From NCBI RefSeq assembly GCF_000025865.1, contig NC_014002.1, positions 1,302,001 through 1,366,000 of the forward strand: 64,000 bases of DNA, in the 5' to 3' direction. Positions within the stretch are counted from its first letter, which is position 1; each line of letters opens with the position of its first letter. The position numbers were made by a program, and so were the translations under genes. The notes beneath the pieces were generated by a model. That model saw only the letters and a program-made list of their open reading frames with translations. It had not been told where the DNA came from and ran no database searches. Shown in pieces: positions 8,105 to 16,569 of the stretch. The stretch is from Methanohalophilus mahii DSM 5219. Lineage in GTDB: Archaea > Halobacteriota > Methanosarcinia > Methanosarcinales > Methanosarcinaceae.

Positions 8105-8341
8105 TCAAATAATGTCTTTTTTGATCTCCTCAAATTCCTCTTTAGTAATTTCTCCTTTAGCATATCTGATTTTAGCAACTTCAAGGGCGGAAGCTTCTTC
8201 TTTTGCTTCTTCACGATTTTTGTTCTGATCAGTGAACCATTTTATAACTATAATCGTGCCTACAATTATAAATATCCAGAATAAAAGTCCAAGTAGCATA
8301 TGGCCGTAGCCAAAACCATAGTAACCCATATATCCATCCAT
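8105..8341 (-). CDS. Small membrane protein with SHOCT domain
   Basis: A 78-residue protein: a Gly/Tyr-rich head (MDGYMGYYGFGYGHM), one transmembrane helix (LLGLLFWIFIIVGTIIVIKW) and a C-terminal SHOCT motif (ALEVAKIRYAKGEITKEEFE). SHOCT domains are short oligomerisation-type modules of unclear function, often in small membrane proteins. I chose the ATG at 8341 because AGGGAGTGG lies just upstream; the longer in-frame start at 8368 places that site inside the gene. First gene of a probable pair with the monoheme cytochrome. Confidence 0.8.
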   Translation of the reverse strand: MDGYMGYYGFGYGHMLLGLLFWIFIIVGTIIVIKWFTDQNKNREEAKEEASALEVAKIRYAKGEITKEEFEEIKKDII

Positions 8342-8969
8342 TGTACCACTCCCTAAAACTATAATCATCAGTCACTTTAAGTTAATGCTAATGATTATGT
8401 TGATTTTGATACTGCATATAGGTTTTGGGTGTTGTAAAGGACTTGTTAATATGTTATATTAAATATTACAAGTCTATAGTTTCAAGTTGAAATCATTTAA
8501 GTGAACTAAATTTTAAATATTACTATAAGTTCATTCAGAACAAAATAGTATTATTCGAATTTATCTTTGATATCTAGGAAGGAAAGCACACCCATAATCA
8601 AATTTGCTACCACTGCAAGGAAATGATAGATATTTTTGAATGAGTTTAAAACAAAACCTTTTCAAGTACATTGATTGGACAAATTAACAAAGGTGTATCG
8701 AAAGGATGAAAAGATTTCTTTCCTCAAAAGATTTTTATAATCATGTTTCTACGTGTACTACTATTATTTGACTCATTGAAAGTTGGTTTAATTCTTAATA
8801 TATATCTCGTCCATATTAAAAAGACGTGGAAAATATAAAAAAACTATTGAGGATGTTAAGGATAAGCTGGATGATATCTGATGATCTAACCTTAATTCTA
8901 CAACTTAAAGCTGACTACCGCATCTGATTTATCTGAGCCAGTATTATCTTAGTCTTTTATTCCCACAGA
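8342..8969. other. AT-rich intergenic region with possible gene remnants
   Basis: There is no intact gene. On the minus strand 8551-8655 is open and reads like the last helix of a membrane protein (FLAVVANLIMGVLSFLDIKD). On the plus strand about 8814-8881 reads ILKRRGKYKKTIEDVKDKLD, like the end of a charged helix. Both lack starts. The promoter for the SHOCT/cytochrome pair should lie near 8360-8420. Confidence 0.35.
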
Positions 8970-9598
8970 TTAGTAAACAAATCCTCCATACATTTTTCTC
9001 AGTGAAGATTTTTGGAAATACCTTTCAACAGATTTCCACAAATGCCTATGCTGAAGTTCTTCCCTGACACCAAAAGGCTTAGTAACTACTATCAACAAGG
9101 GTGCAAGATGTCTCATGTAATCATCCGGCATTTTGAAATCAAGAATTGCAATTCTACCACTTTGCTCAGAGATTCGCTGCAATTCCTTATCACCTTGTCA
9201 TAGTCTGGAGATAGTGTCAATGCAAATGTTGAGAAGACTGCACCAACACCTTTTGGGATATTGTATTGAGAAACATCACAATGAACTAACTCAACATTTT
9301 CCCAGTTATTTTTCTTGACCCACTTCTCTGCCTTTTCGAGCATTTTATCAGTAATGTCCACTCCTATTATCTTGCCCTCTTTTCCAATCTTTTGTTGCAG
9401 CAATGGAAAATTGAGACCTGTGCCACAGCCCAATTCTACGACTGTATCACCTTTCTTGATATCAAGGGAGTCAATTGTGAGAACTCTATAATGATGTAAT
9501 CTAAAACCAATCAAATAATACAGGCAAGCGCTAATATCATAATTCTTTGCTCTTTTCCTGTATAGGTCTGCAACCTCTTTTGGACTTAAAACTGGCAA
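8970..9598 (-). pseudogene. Class I SAM-dependent methyltransferase, frameshifted
   Basis: The first frame (9598 to about 9185) carries the SAM fold: DTVVELGCGTGLNFPLL (motif I), IIGVDITDKMLEKAEKW (motif II), ENVELVHCDVSQ and VFSTFALTLSPDYDKVI. A one-base loss near 9183-9185 then moves the reading frame. The rest (QRISEQSGRIAILDFKMPDD ... GGFVY) continues in another frame to TAA at 8970 and completes a normal ~209-residue enzyme. Left as is, the first frame ends at 9113 with a nonsense tail. It resembles small UbiE/PmtA-like methyltransferases; the substrate is unknown. Either a recent loss of function or a sequencing error. Confidence 0.75.
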
Positions 9599-9669
9599 AT
9601 TATCCCCATCGGCATTGATATACTTTATATTGCTTTAATTGGAATTCAAAAACAGATTTACACGTCAAA

Positions 9670-10941
9670 TTACTCTTTTCTAAATATATAACCTATGAAC
9701 AGCATCGTAGCTGCAATAATCACTCCGAGTCCAGGCGTTTCTTCAGGAGGTGGTGAAACAGGTGTTTCCTCCTTCACGTTATGGTCCACTACAAAAGGTG
9801 TTGTTTGAGCGGCCCATTCTTTATCTTTGTCTATATGGCAAGAAATGCAAGAATACTCCAGTGTGATGTATGGATTTGCATACTCATTTCCATCTTCTAC
9901 ATCAACATAAATAAACCTGGCATTCACACTTGTATTGATCCTAAAGAGGTGTGAACTTATATCTGCTTTATAGGGGGATGTATTGACCGCAGATTTGACG
10001 TTCTTTGGCATGTGGCAGTCCACACACTCCACTCCTGCACTTCCCATAATCGACTCTTCGTATATTTGTGCAGCTGTTGGATGGCAGTCCCCACAATGGG
10101 TGATAATCCCAAATTCATCTATCTGATTAGTAGCACCCTCATGAACAGGCTTGTGCGGGTCATGACAAACAACACAGTTTAGATCTGACATGTTTCCCGA
10201 TGCCAGCAATTCCTGGTATTGTTCATTGTGTCTGACGAATCCATCACTTGCAGGAATCTTGTTATCTTCAGCTCCACGTCTGTGACATTGACCACAGAAC
10301 GAAGCATTTTCATTTACAGTAATTGCAACACCTCTAATCCCCTTTTCTGCTACATGCTCACTACCAGCTCCATGGCACGCTTCACATTGAATTCCACTGA
10401 ATTCCCATGAACCATTTATTCCAGGAAGGTTTTCCATTCTTTCATCATAGGATGCTCCGGTGGTATGACAATTCTGACAATCATATTCCAGAACCTCTCC
10501 TGCATGATAATCCACCCATTCTTCAGTCTCAATGTTATATTGGTTCGAACCATTGATTTCTAGATTATCTCCGGTTTTTGTTATGATGTATCCGTGGTTG
10601 CTGATGTATCTGGATTTCCACCCCCATCCACCGATAACATAGAGTACATCATCTTTTTCATAGCCTTCAGGCATTGGTAGGTCAGACCTAATTTCAAGAG
10701 CTTCATCCGGTGTCATGAGAATGTTTTTGTGACCTGATAAGTTCCAATATTCATAAATTTCTGAATGGCAGATCTCGCACTCGTCTGCTCCAATATATGT
10801 GGCACCTTCTACAGGCATAACTACTGGTTTTTTTTGGTCGCCTATTACATAGGTTTCTGCTGTTACTGATACGGAAAGAATAATGATGACCATAAATGTT
10901 GTCAGAATCACTGTTAATAATCTGTACTTATTAACTTTCAT
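9670..10941 (-). CDS. Surface-anchored octaheme c-type cytochrome
   Basis: A 423-residue secreted multiheme cytochrome. It has a signal peptide (LLTVILTTFMVIIILSVSVT) and eight CxxCH motifs: CEICH, CQNCH, CEACH, CGQCH, CVVCH, CGDCH, CVDCH, CISCH. A Pro-rich linker leads to a C-terminal anchor of PGF-CTERM type (ETPGLGVIIAATMLFIGYIF, then a basic end), so it should be fixed on the outer face of the membrane. The heme pattern with CHGAGSEH and CHDPHKP resembles the cytochrome c554 group. The DUF4405 membrane protein gene lies 73 nt upstream on the same strand. Likely role: extracellular or surface electron transfer. Confidence 0.9.
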   Translation of the reverse strand: MKVNKYRLLTVILTTFMVIIILSVSVTAETYVIGDQKKPVVMPVEGATYIGADECEICHSEIYEYWNLSGHKNILMTPDEALEIRSDLPMPEGYEKDDVLYVIGGWGWKSRYISNHGYIITKTGDNLEINGSNQYNIETEEWVDYHAGEVLEYDCQNCHTTGASYDERMENLPGINGSWEFSGIQCEACHGAGSEHVAEKGIRGVAITVNENASFCGQCHRRGAEDNKIPASDGFVRHNEQYQELLASGNMSDLNCVVCHDPHKPVHEGATNQIDEFGIITHCGDCHPTAAQIYEESIMGSAGVECVDCHMPKNVKSAVNTSPYKADISSHLFRINTSVNARFIYVDVEDGNEYANPYITLEYSCISCHIDKDKEWAAQTTPFVVDHNVKEETPVSPPPEETPGLGVIIAATMLFIGYIFRKE

Positions 10942-11014
10942 TTAATTTCCCACTCACATTTTGTTTCTGAGTTTCTCTTTGTCCTTATCTTTGGAACTTC
11001 AATTCAGAGAGCTT

Positions 11015-11323
11015 TCAATTGGGATAAATGAGATGATGAATTATAATTCCAATCAACAATACTAGACAAGCAAATATGTAAATTACACCATAAATTTTTC
11101 TTTTTCTCGGATCATTTACAGTTCTTTGATACATTTTCATGACTGAATTCCAATGCAGATATATGTGAACTAAAATTAAACCAAACAATACCAAACCCAA
11201 ATAGAGATGGATGTCTCCAAATAAATGCATTTTAAGTAGTAGAGAAAGCCCGATTCCAACTAATAACATGAGATCTAAGAACATCAAAGTCTCGATCAGA
11301 AAATTAAATGTTAGCTTTTTCAT
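11015..11323 (-). CDS. DUF4405 membrane protein (putative heme b-type subunit)
   Basis: A 102-residue protein with three predicted transmembrane helices (about 8-30, 38-58, 80-98). Histidines lie near the helix ends: FGDIHLYLG, LVHIYLHW and GIIIHHLIYP. DUF4405 proteins are thought to be small cytochrome b-like membrane anchors; heme ligation here is an inference from the histidines. It is upstream of the octaheme cytochrome on the same strand and could link the membrane quinone/methanophenazine pool to the surface cytochrome. Confidence 0.75.
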   Translation of the reverse strand: MKKLTFNFLIETLMFLDLMLLVGIGLSLLLKMHLFGDIHLYLGLVLFGLILVHIYLHWNSVMKMYQRTVNDPRKRKIYGVIYIFACLVLLIGIIIHHLIYPN

Positions 11324-11411
11324 AGATTCTTCCCACGGACTTGAAAATTCTTTTATCTTAAATTTAAAATGGCTGTAATGAATTTATGCTCATACTATAG
11401 GGTAATTTTAT

Positions 11412-12371
11412 TTATTTGCCTAGAACTTCTGGATTTACAATGTTCTGAGGTTCACCTTCCACAAATTTCTCCACATTTTCTATACAGATATATGTACACT
11501 CCTCAAGTGATTCTTCTGAAAGGAATGCTATATGGGGTGTGAGGACAACATTATCCAGTTCCATAAGAGCACTATCTTCTGGAAGTGGTTCGTTTTCAAA
11601 AACATCAAGTCCTGACCCTCTGATTTTTCTTTCTTGAAGCGTTTTTATCAATGCAGCCTCATCGACTACTTTTCCCCTTGATGTATTTATAAGGATTGAA
11701 GATGATTTCATTTTTGCAAGTTCTGCCTCTCCAATCATTTTTTCTGTATCAGGCGTGAGTGGGACATGTAAGGTAACAATATCAGATTCTGAAAGTAAGG
11801 TATCAAGGTCCACTAATTTGACTCCTAATCTCAGTTCTTTTTGTGGATTAGGATGAGCAGTTGTGGAAATTACATTCATATTAAACCCATGGGCAATCTG
11901 TATCACCCTTATACCTATGTTTCCGGTCCCGATTACTCCGATCGTCTTACCCATTAACTGGTTGCCTACATAATCGCGCCAATCGAACATTCCTTTGCGT
12001 ATTTTACTATCAGCTATATGCACTCTTCTGAACAAATTAAGAGCAAAAGCAAAAACCATCTCTGCCACCGAATCGAAGGCGTAGCCAGACACATTTGATA
12101 CTATCACTTTATTTTCAGTTGCTGAATCAAGATCTATGTGGTCATATCCAGTCTGCCAGACGGAAATCATCTTGAGATTTTTGGCATGAAGAAAAGCTTC
12201 ATTTGAAAATCCATACCTTCCAATCAGGATGATGTCTGCATCTTTTATCCTTTCAATAAATTCATCCAATGAAGAAGGCATTGTATCGAAAATACGTAAC
12301 TGACCAATTACCTCCAGTTTTTTTCGATATTCTTCAGGAAGGTATATTGGGTCAGCAACGACAATTTTCAT
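11412..12371 (-). CDS. D-isomer-specific 2-hydroxyacid dehydrogenase
   Basis: A 319-residue NAD(P)-dependent dehydrogenase of the D-2-hydroxyacid family, which interconverts 2-oxoacids and D-2-hydroxyacids. The Rossmann motif is GKTIGVIGTGNIGIRVIQIA. The catalytic residues are visible: Arg in ILINTSRGKVVDEAAL, Glu in DVFENEPLPEDS and His in LTPHIAFLS. The substrate (glyoxylate, phosphoglycerate-like or other) cannot be fixed from sequence. The ATG follows CAGGAGGAAAATA, and its first base is shared with the stop of the frame-corrected YHS gene, so the two form an operon. Confidence 0.9.
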   Translation of the reverse strand: MKIVVADPIYLPEEYRKKLEVIGQLRIFDTMPSSLDEFIERIKDADIILIGRYGFSNEAFLHAKNLKMISVWQTGYDHIDLDSATENKVIVSNVSGYAFDSVAEMVFAFALNLFRRVHIADSKIRKGMFDWRDYVGNQLMGKTIGVIGTGNIGIRVIQIAHGFNMNVISTTAHPNPQKELRLGVKLVDLDTLLSESDIVTLHVPLTPDTEKMIGEAELAKMKSSSILINTSRGKVVDEAALIKTLQERKIRGSGLDVFENEPLPEDSALMELDNVVLTPHIAFLSEESLEECTYICIENVEKFVEGEPQNIVNPEVLGK

Positions 12372-12558
12372 TATTTTCCTCCTGAATAAAATTCAATATA
12401 TTTTTCTGGATCTTCATCGAATTTTTTTTGCATGAAAGGGAACAAAAGTGGTATTTTTCTCCTTTATATTCACTCTTGAACTTTGCAGCCATTTCATCAA
12501 TTTCCATTTTGCATACAGGATCTATAACTGCCATCAATCTCGGGTCTATAATTCCCAT
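12352..12558 (-). CDS. YHS-domain metal-binding protein, apparently frameshifted in an A8 run
   Basis: A YHS domain reads normally through VIDPVCKMEIDEMAAKFKSE, then YKGEKYHFCSLSCKK. The family continuation (FDEDPEKYIEFYSGGK, then TAA at 12373-12371) is in another frame beyond a run of eight A residues on the coding strand (12422-12429). With nine As the gene would end exactly at the ATG of the dehydrogenase (taATG). As sequenced, it runs on in the wrong frame to 12352 with an unrelated tail (KIQKNILNFIQEENNENCRC). YHS domains bind soft metals through their Cys residues. The start is ATG 12558, after AGTGGTGAT. Causes could be a sequencing error, a phase-variable homopolymer, or slippage during expression. 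Confidence 0.7.
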   Translation of the reverse strand: MGIIDPRLMAVIDPVCKMEIDEMAAKFKSEYKGEKYHFCSLSCKKNSMKIQKNILNFIQEENNENCRC

Positions 12559-12706
12559 GATATCACCACTTCCCTTTTTAAATATGCACATTGTATTGCT
12601 ATTAAACTTTTGCTTCTGAAGATATGTTCTCAAAAAATGATTATAAACATTGATTTTTTAGAATACTCAATTTGGTCAACAAATCCGCTCCTGTGCCAAT
12701 CTATTA

Positions 12707-14005
12707 TTACTCATCTATATTGGGTCTTGACCCTATGAACCATTTTACACCAATAAAGATGAGTACTATAAGGATCAGGGATATGGCAACTAAAAACATA
12801 TCTGTGGATGCTTTTGTCACCAGAAGAGCACCAAGGACAACTGCATCAAGAATGATTGCTGTGGCCACAATATATGGGTTTACATTAATTTCTTCACGCA
12901 TATGGCGCAGAAGTCCCCAATGTATGATAATGTCCATTAATAGATAAAAGATAGCACCAAGAGAGGCTATCCTGCTTAGATCAAAAAATATCGTCAACAA
13001 TATGGCGACAACAACTGTGTATACAAGAGTGTGATTTTGGATATTTCCTGGCATACCAAAGTGTCTGTGTGGTATTATCTTCATGTCCGTTAACATTGCA
13101 AGCATACGGGAGACCGCAAAAATGCTTGCAATTATACCGGAAAGGGTTGCAATGATCGCTAATGCGACTGTGAACCATAATCCATAATTACCAAAAAAGG
13201 GCTTTGCTGCCTCTGCCAGTGCAAAATCCCTTGCCTCGATAATCTCAGGCAGGGTAAGACTTCCTACAACTGCAAATGATACTAAAAGATAAACAATAGC
13301 ACAGATCGTTATAGAAATGATTATTGCTCTGCTCACATTGCGATGAGGGTCCACGATCTCTGAGCCGCTGTTGGTAATAGTTGTAAAACCCTTGTATGCA
13401 AGCACTGACAATGCTATGGCTGCGAGATAGCCACCTGTGGCATTATCAATTGTACCTGTGGATGCACTTGTAAAAGAAAAATCAGCAACCCATAGTCCAA
13501 CGATCCCAAATATGGAGATCGCAGCTATTTTGATCAAAGCCATAAAAAATGAAAATTTTTCTATTACCACGTTACCAGATATATTGATTGCAAAAGCGAA
13601 TATGAGTAATCCTACACCTAAGATCGGTACAAGAAAGCTTCCCTGGTTGATATCGAATAATTGCAGTGTATATGTTCCAAAAGTTCGGGCAACAAGACTT
13701 TCATTAATCACCATTGAAAAAGCCATTAGCAACGCGCTAAATCCGGTAATTACTCCTTTTCCATATGCCTTTTCCAGATACATGGCAATTCCTCCTGCGG
13801 AAGGGTAGGCATTGGAAAATTTTATGTAAGAATATGCGCTGAAAGCCGTCACAATTGCGCCTATAAAAAATATAAGGGGAAATAATGTTCCAGCCAACTC
13901 TGCTATTTGTCCCAGCAATGCGAATATACCCGCACCGATCATTACTCCGGTGCCTAAAGATACAGCACCAGTAAGTGTCAAACTTTCTGGTTTATATCGA
14001 TTCAT
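12707..14005 (-). CDS. APC-superfamily amino acid permease
   Basis: A 432-residue, about 12-helix transporter. The first helix has the APC signature GTGVMIGAGIFALLGQIAEL, the substrate-binding unwound region. Further family stretches are SNAYPSAGGIAMYLEKAYGK and FTTITNSGSEIVDPHRNVSR, the latter conserved in APC permeases after helix 6. It is expected to take up an amino acid or related amine by proton or sodium symport; the substrate is not predictable here. Probably monocistronic, and the last chromosomal gene before the casposon. Confidence 0.9.
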   Translation of the reverse strand: MNRYKPESLTLTGAVSLGTGVMIGAGIFALLGQIAELAGTLFPLIFFIGAIVTAFSAYSYIKFSNAYPSAGGIAMYLEKAYGKGVITGFSALLMAFSMVINESLVARTFGTYTLQLFDINQGSFLVPILGVGLLIFAFAINISGNVVIEKFSFFMALIKIAAISIFGIVGLWVADFSFTSASTGTIDNATGGYLAAIALSVLAYKGFTTITNSGSEIVDPHRNVSRAIIISITICAIVYLLVSFAVVGSLTLPEIIEARDFALAEAAKPFFGNYGLWFTVALAIIATLSGIIASIFAVSRMLAMLTDMKIIPHRHFGMPGNIQNHTLVYTVVVAILLTIFFDLSRIASLGAIFYLLMDIIIHWGLLRHMREEINVNPYIVATAIILDAVVLGALLVTKASTDMFLVAISLILIVLIFIGVKWFIGSRPNIDE

Positions 14006-14456
14006 TTTTGTATCTCACAGAAATCCAAATTGATTATTGTTTTTCCATCTATAAATGAAAAGGTTTTAATCAATCTTTAATGTTTTCGCATTAAGAGAAA
14101 ATACCGCTGTGCTTAAACTCATAAGAATTGCTTCAGAAGCGGGGTGTAGTAATATTCCATACCTTCAAATAAGATACCTTCTACCAAAGGAATTGTAAAA
14201 GTATTATAACTAGTTGCCTAAAGAATTTTCTAATACATTTCCAAAGATGATTTTTTTTCTTTTTATATCTTACATCAATAAGGTCTAATGCTTTTAATTT
14301 TCATTTAATAAAACAGTATTATCCTTTTAATTATATCTTTGATACATCAAATTTCAGTCAAAGGAGAAATTGATGCAGATACCCATGTTGATGTTTATTA
14401 ATAAAATTCTTATAGTTTTATATAATTAGTTATAATAGACCTTAAACATATATTCC
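14006..14456. other. AT-rich intergenic region left of the casposon
   Basis: No gene recognised. Since a casposon terminal repeat ends at 14501 with its inner side pointing left, part of this stretch may be the remains of a second, decayed element. I could not find a matching left end or target duplication in it. Confidence 0.4.
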
Positions 14457-14501
14457 ATTAATAATTTCAGGGGTTGCATTTTTCTACCCTACCTATAACC
14501 C
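14457..14501. repeat. Orphan casposon terminal repeat, outside the left end of the intact element
   Basis: This 45-bp stretch is the near-perfect reverse complement of the casposon left end at 14516-14561, differing by a few substitutions and one indel. It ends ...CTACCTATAACCC, as the true right end (30852-30881) does. Its orientation is that of a right end, and it abuts the 14-bp target duplication. So it marks the right border of another casposon copy, now decayed, that used the same target. Confidence 0.75.
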
Positions 14502-14515
14502 GATTGGTTGGTGCG
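14502..14515. repeat. Left target-site duplication of the casposon
   Basis: GATTGGTTGGTGCG is identical to 30882-30895, where it forms the 3' end of the tRNA-Leu gene and its downstream flank. Fourteen to fifteen bp is the size known for casposon duplications, and tRNA 3' ends are known casposon targets. Confidence 0.85.
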
Positions 14516-14545
14516 GGGTTATAGGTAGGATAGAAAAATACAACC
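14516..14545. repeat. Casposon left terminal inverted repeat
   Basis: The 30 bp begin GGGTTATAGGTAGGATAG and continue AAAAATACAACC. The reverse complement of the right end gives GGGTTATAGGTAGAATTG then AAAAATGCAACC, so only a few positions differ. Weaker likeness continues inward (AAATTATTAA on both sides). Confidence 0.85.
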
Positions 14546-14887
14546 CTATGAAATTATTAATATTTATAGTTATTACTTAGAAATTATTATAAACATTATA
14601 TGTAACACATATATTTTATATTCAGGTATAAATCTTGAATATCTTTTTAACTTAAACCTTTTTATACTTACTTTCTATTCATTAATAGGAAATTATTTAG
14701 TGAATAATAAAAATAGAATCATTACGATTGAAATTATTGTAAGTATATTATTTTGTCTTATTTATTTTATTTAATATTAGTAATTCTGCTAGGGGATTTG
14801 TATACAAAAGTAATAGAAATGGGGTATGAGCCTAAATAAAGGTATTTTATTGGAGTATTTAACAAAAAACAAGTAGAGTTGATATAT
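14546..14887. other. AT-rich left end of the casposon, upstream of the SIR2 gene
   Basis: No gene recognised. The DNA is very AT-rich and likely contains the promoter for the SIR2 operon (for example the TTTTTATACTTA stretch near 14660). Confidence 0.4.
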
Positions 14888-15967
14888 ATGTTTACTGAAA
14901 CGAATCAAAGCATCAATTGGGATAATGAACAAGTTGTCTTTTTCTTTGGGGCTGGTGCGTCCAAACCTGAGGGAGGCATACTTACTACACAATTATTGGA
15001 AGAATCATTTAAATCGTCCAGCAATGACGAGAAAGTGAGTATGGTTAAAAAATATCTAAAAGATATCTACCATTATGAATGGAATAATCCAAATATTCCT
15101 ACTTTTGAAGAAATTCTTGGACCAATTGACATTGCATTACAGAAGCAGGAAAATATATCATCTGAGTGGGATATAAAAAAACTTAGTTGTCTCCGAGATA
15201 ATTTGATTTATTGTATATGTGATATACTAAACAAGAAGTTGAAATTTCCAAAAGGAATACACAGAGATTTTGTAAATAATTTGTTATCTATACAATCTGA
15301 TATGTGGAAAAAATGTAGCTTTGTAAGTCTGAACTATGACATTTTACTAGACAATGCATTGATGAAATATAGCAACAGAACCCCTTTTAATATTGATATT
15401 GAATATGGAATAAGATTTCGAAATGTAACATATAGAGAAGGTGAAATGCAAGATAATAACAATCGGCATATTCCAAGTAAAAAAACCGTTCCTTTATTGA
15501 AATTACATGGAAGTCTGAATTGGATATATTGTCCAACATGTAATTCAATAAAATTAACACCTAGAAAAAAGGGTGTCATGAACATATATACTAAATCTGA
15601 ACCTTGCGACTCTGATTTTTGTAAAGAAACTTCAATGCAAAGACCAATAGTTGTACCACCTACTTTTACAAAATCGTATGAAAATCCTTTTCTAGTATCC
15701 ATTTGGTTTCAAGCTGAAAACGTACTTCAAAAAGCTACACGAGTATATTTTATTGGATATTCGATGCCTGAATCTGATATACATATTCAATACCTATTGA
15801 AGAAATCCTTGTTTAGGCAAGACGGAAATTCTCCAAGAATTATAATTATCAATCCAGAGACTAAAAACGGAGATCTCCATAATAGATATAGAAGACTATT
15901 CGGTGAAGTGGAATATTATCCAATAGGGTTTGAACATTTTGCACATAACTTAACTAATTATTTATAA
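14888..15967 (+). CDS. SIR2-like domain protein (putative anti-phage NADase)
   Basis: A 359-residue SIR2-family protein. The nucleotide-binding motif VVFFFGAGASKPEGG is at ~17-30; FVSLNYDILLDN and LLKLHGSLNW give the conserved Asn-Tyr-Asp and the likely catalytic His (~207). A CPTC pair and two later cysteines (EPCDSDFC) may bind zinc. YFIGYSMPESDIHIQYLL is a typical C-terminal segment of prokaryotic SIR2 proteins. Such proteins often cleave NAD+ on phage detection and cause abortive infection; that role is inferred from family and cargo position. ATG 14888 is chosen over an upstream TTG. The next gene begins 11 nt later, probably as its partner. Confidence 0.8.
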   Translation: MFTETNQSINWDNEQVVFFFGAGASKPEGGILTTQLLEESFKSSSNDEKVSMVKKYLKDIYHYEWNNPNIPTFEEILGPIDIALQKQENISSEWDIKKLSCLRDNLIYCICDILNKKLKFPKGIHRDFVNNLLSIQSDMWKKCSFVSLNYDILLDNALMKYSNRTPFNIDIEYGIRFRNVTYREGEMQDNNNRHIPSKKTVPLLKLHGSLNWIYCPTCNSIKLTPRKKGVMNIYTKSEPCDSDFCKETSMQRPIVVPPTFTKSYENPFLVSIWFQAENVLQKATRVYFIGYSMPESDIHIQYLLKKSLFRQDGNSPRIIIINPETKNGDLHNRYRRLFGEVEYYPIGFEHFAHNLTNYL

Positions 15968-15978
15968 AGGTGAGATGC

Positions 15979-16383
15979 ATGGTTCAAGATGAGGACTCAG
16001 GGAGAGCCGGTAATAATTTTGGTCATCTTATGGCCAAATATGCAGCAAAAAACTTTGGTGTGAAATTACTCGATAACGGAAATAATAGCAATGAAACTAT
16101 ACTTGATGGCCAAAAAGTTGTCATAAAGAGTGCCCATAAAAGTAATAATAGGATAGGTATCCCACATAATGTCTTAGACAGAGTTGACAATGTGATTGCG
16201 ATACTTGAGGACAAAACAAGCCCGGTTAATGGTATTCACAAATATTCAATTTATAAAATTGATTCCAAATGGTTTAAATCAGAAATGAAACCGGATTATA
16301 AAAGAGATAATGTAGGACATCTTGGAGGTGGGAAAATTAGAAAATATGGCCCGAAAATTGGTGTTTTGTCTTGTGATTTTTGA
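15979..16383 (+). CDS. Hypothetical protein in SIR2 operon
   Basis: A 134-residue basic protein with no family I can name. A central segment, ETILDGQKVVIKSAHKSNNR, with acidic residues before a beta strand ending in IKSA, is reminiscent of PD-(D/E)xK nuclease cores, and NVIAILEDK could be the next strand; this is only a suggestion. The ATG at 15979 follows AAGGTGA by 6 nt (an in-frame GTG lies at 15970). With 11 nt from the SIR2 stop the two genes surely form an operon, so it may be the sensor, effector partner or regulator of the SIR2 protein. Confidence 0.6.
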   Translation: MVQDEDSGRAGNNFGHLMAKYAAKNFGVKLLDNGNNSNETILDGQKVVIKSAHKSNNRIGIPHNVLDRVDNVIAILEDKTSPVNGIHKYSIYKIDSKWFKSEMKPDYKRDNVGHLGGGKIRKYGPKIGVLSCDF

Positions 16384-16569
16384 ATCGGTTGTGATGGATA
16401 ATTTTCCCGATTAGTGGAATAAAGTAAATTAATGTTAATAATAAAGATTGAACAAATTTATAGTTTTTACCTTTAACAGCTATCAAATATTTTGGAATAT
16501 AAAAGAACTTCAAATTAATATTCGATTCATATAGTAAAATTTAAGTGTTGTCGAGTCACATCTGAAACT

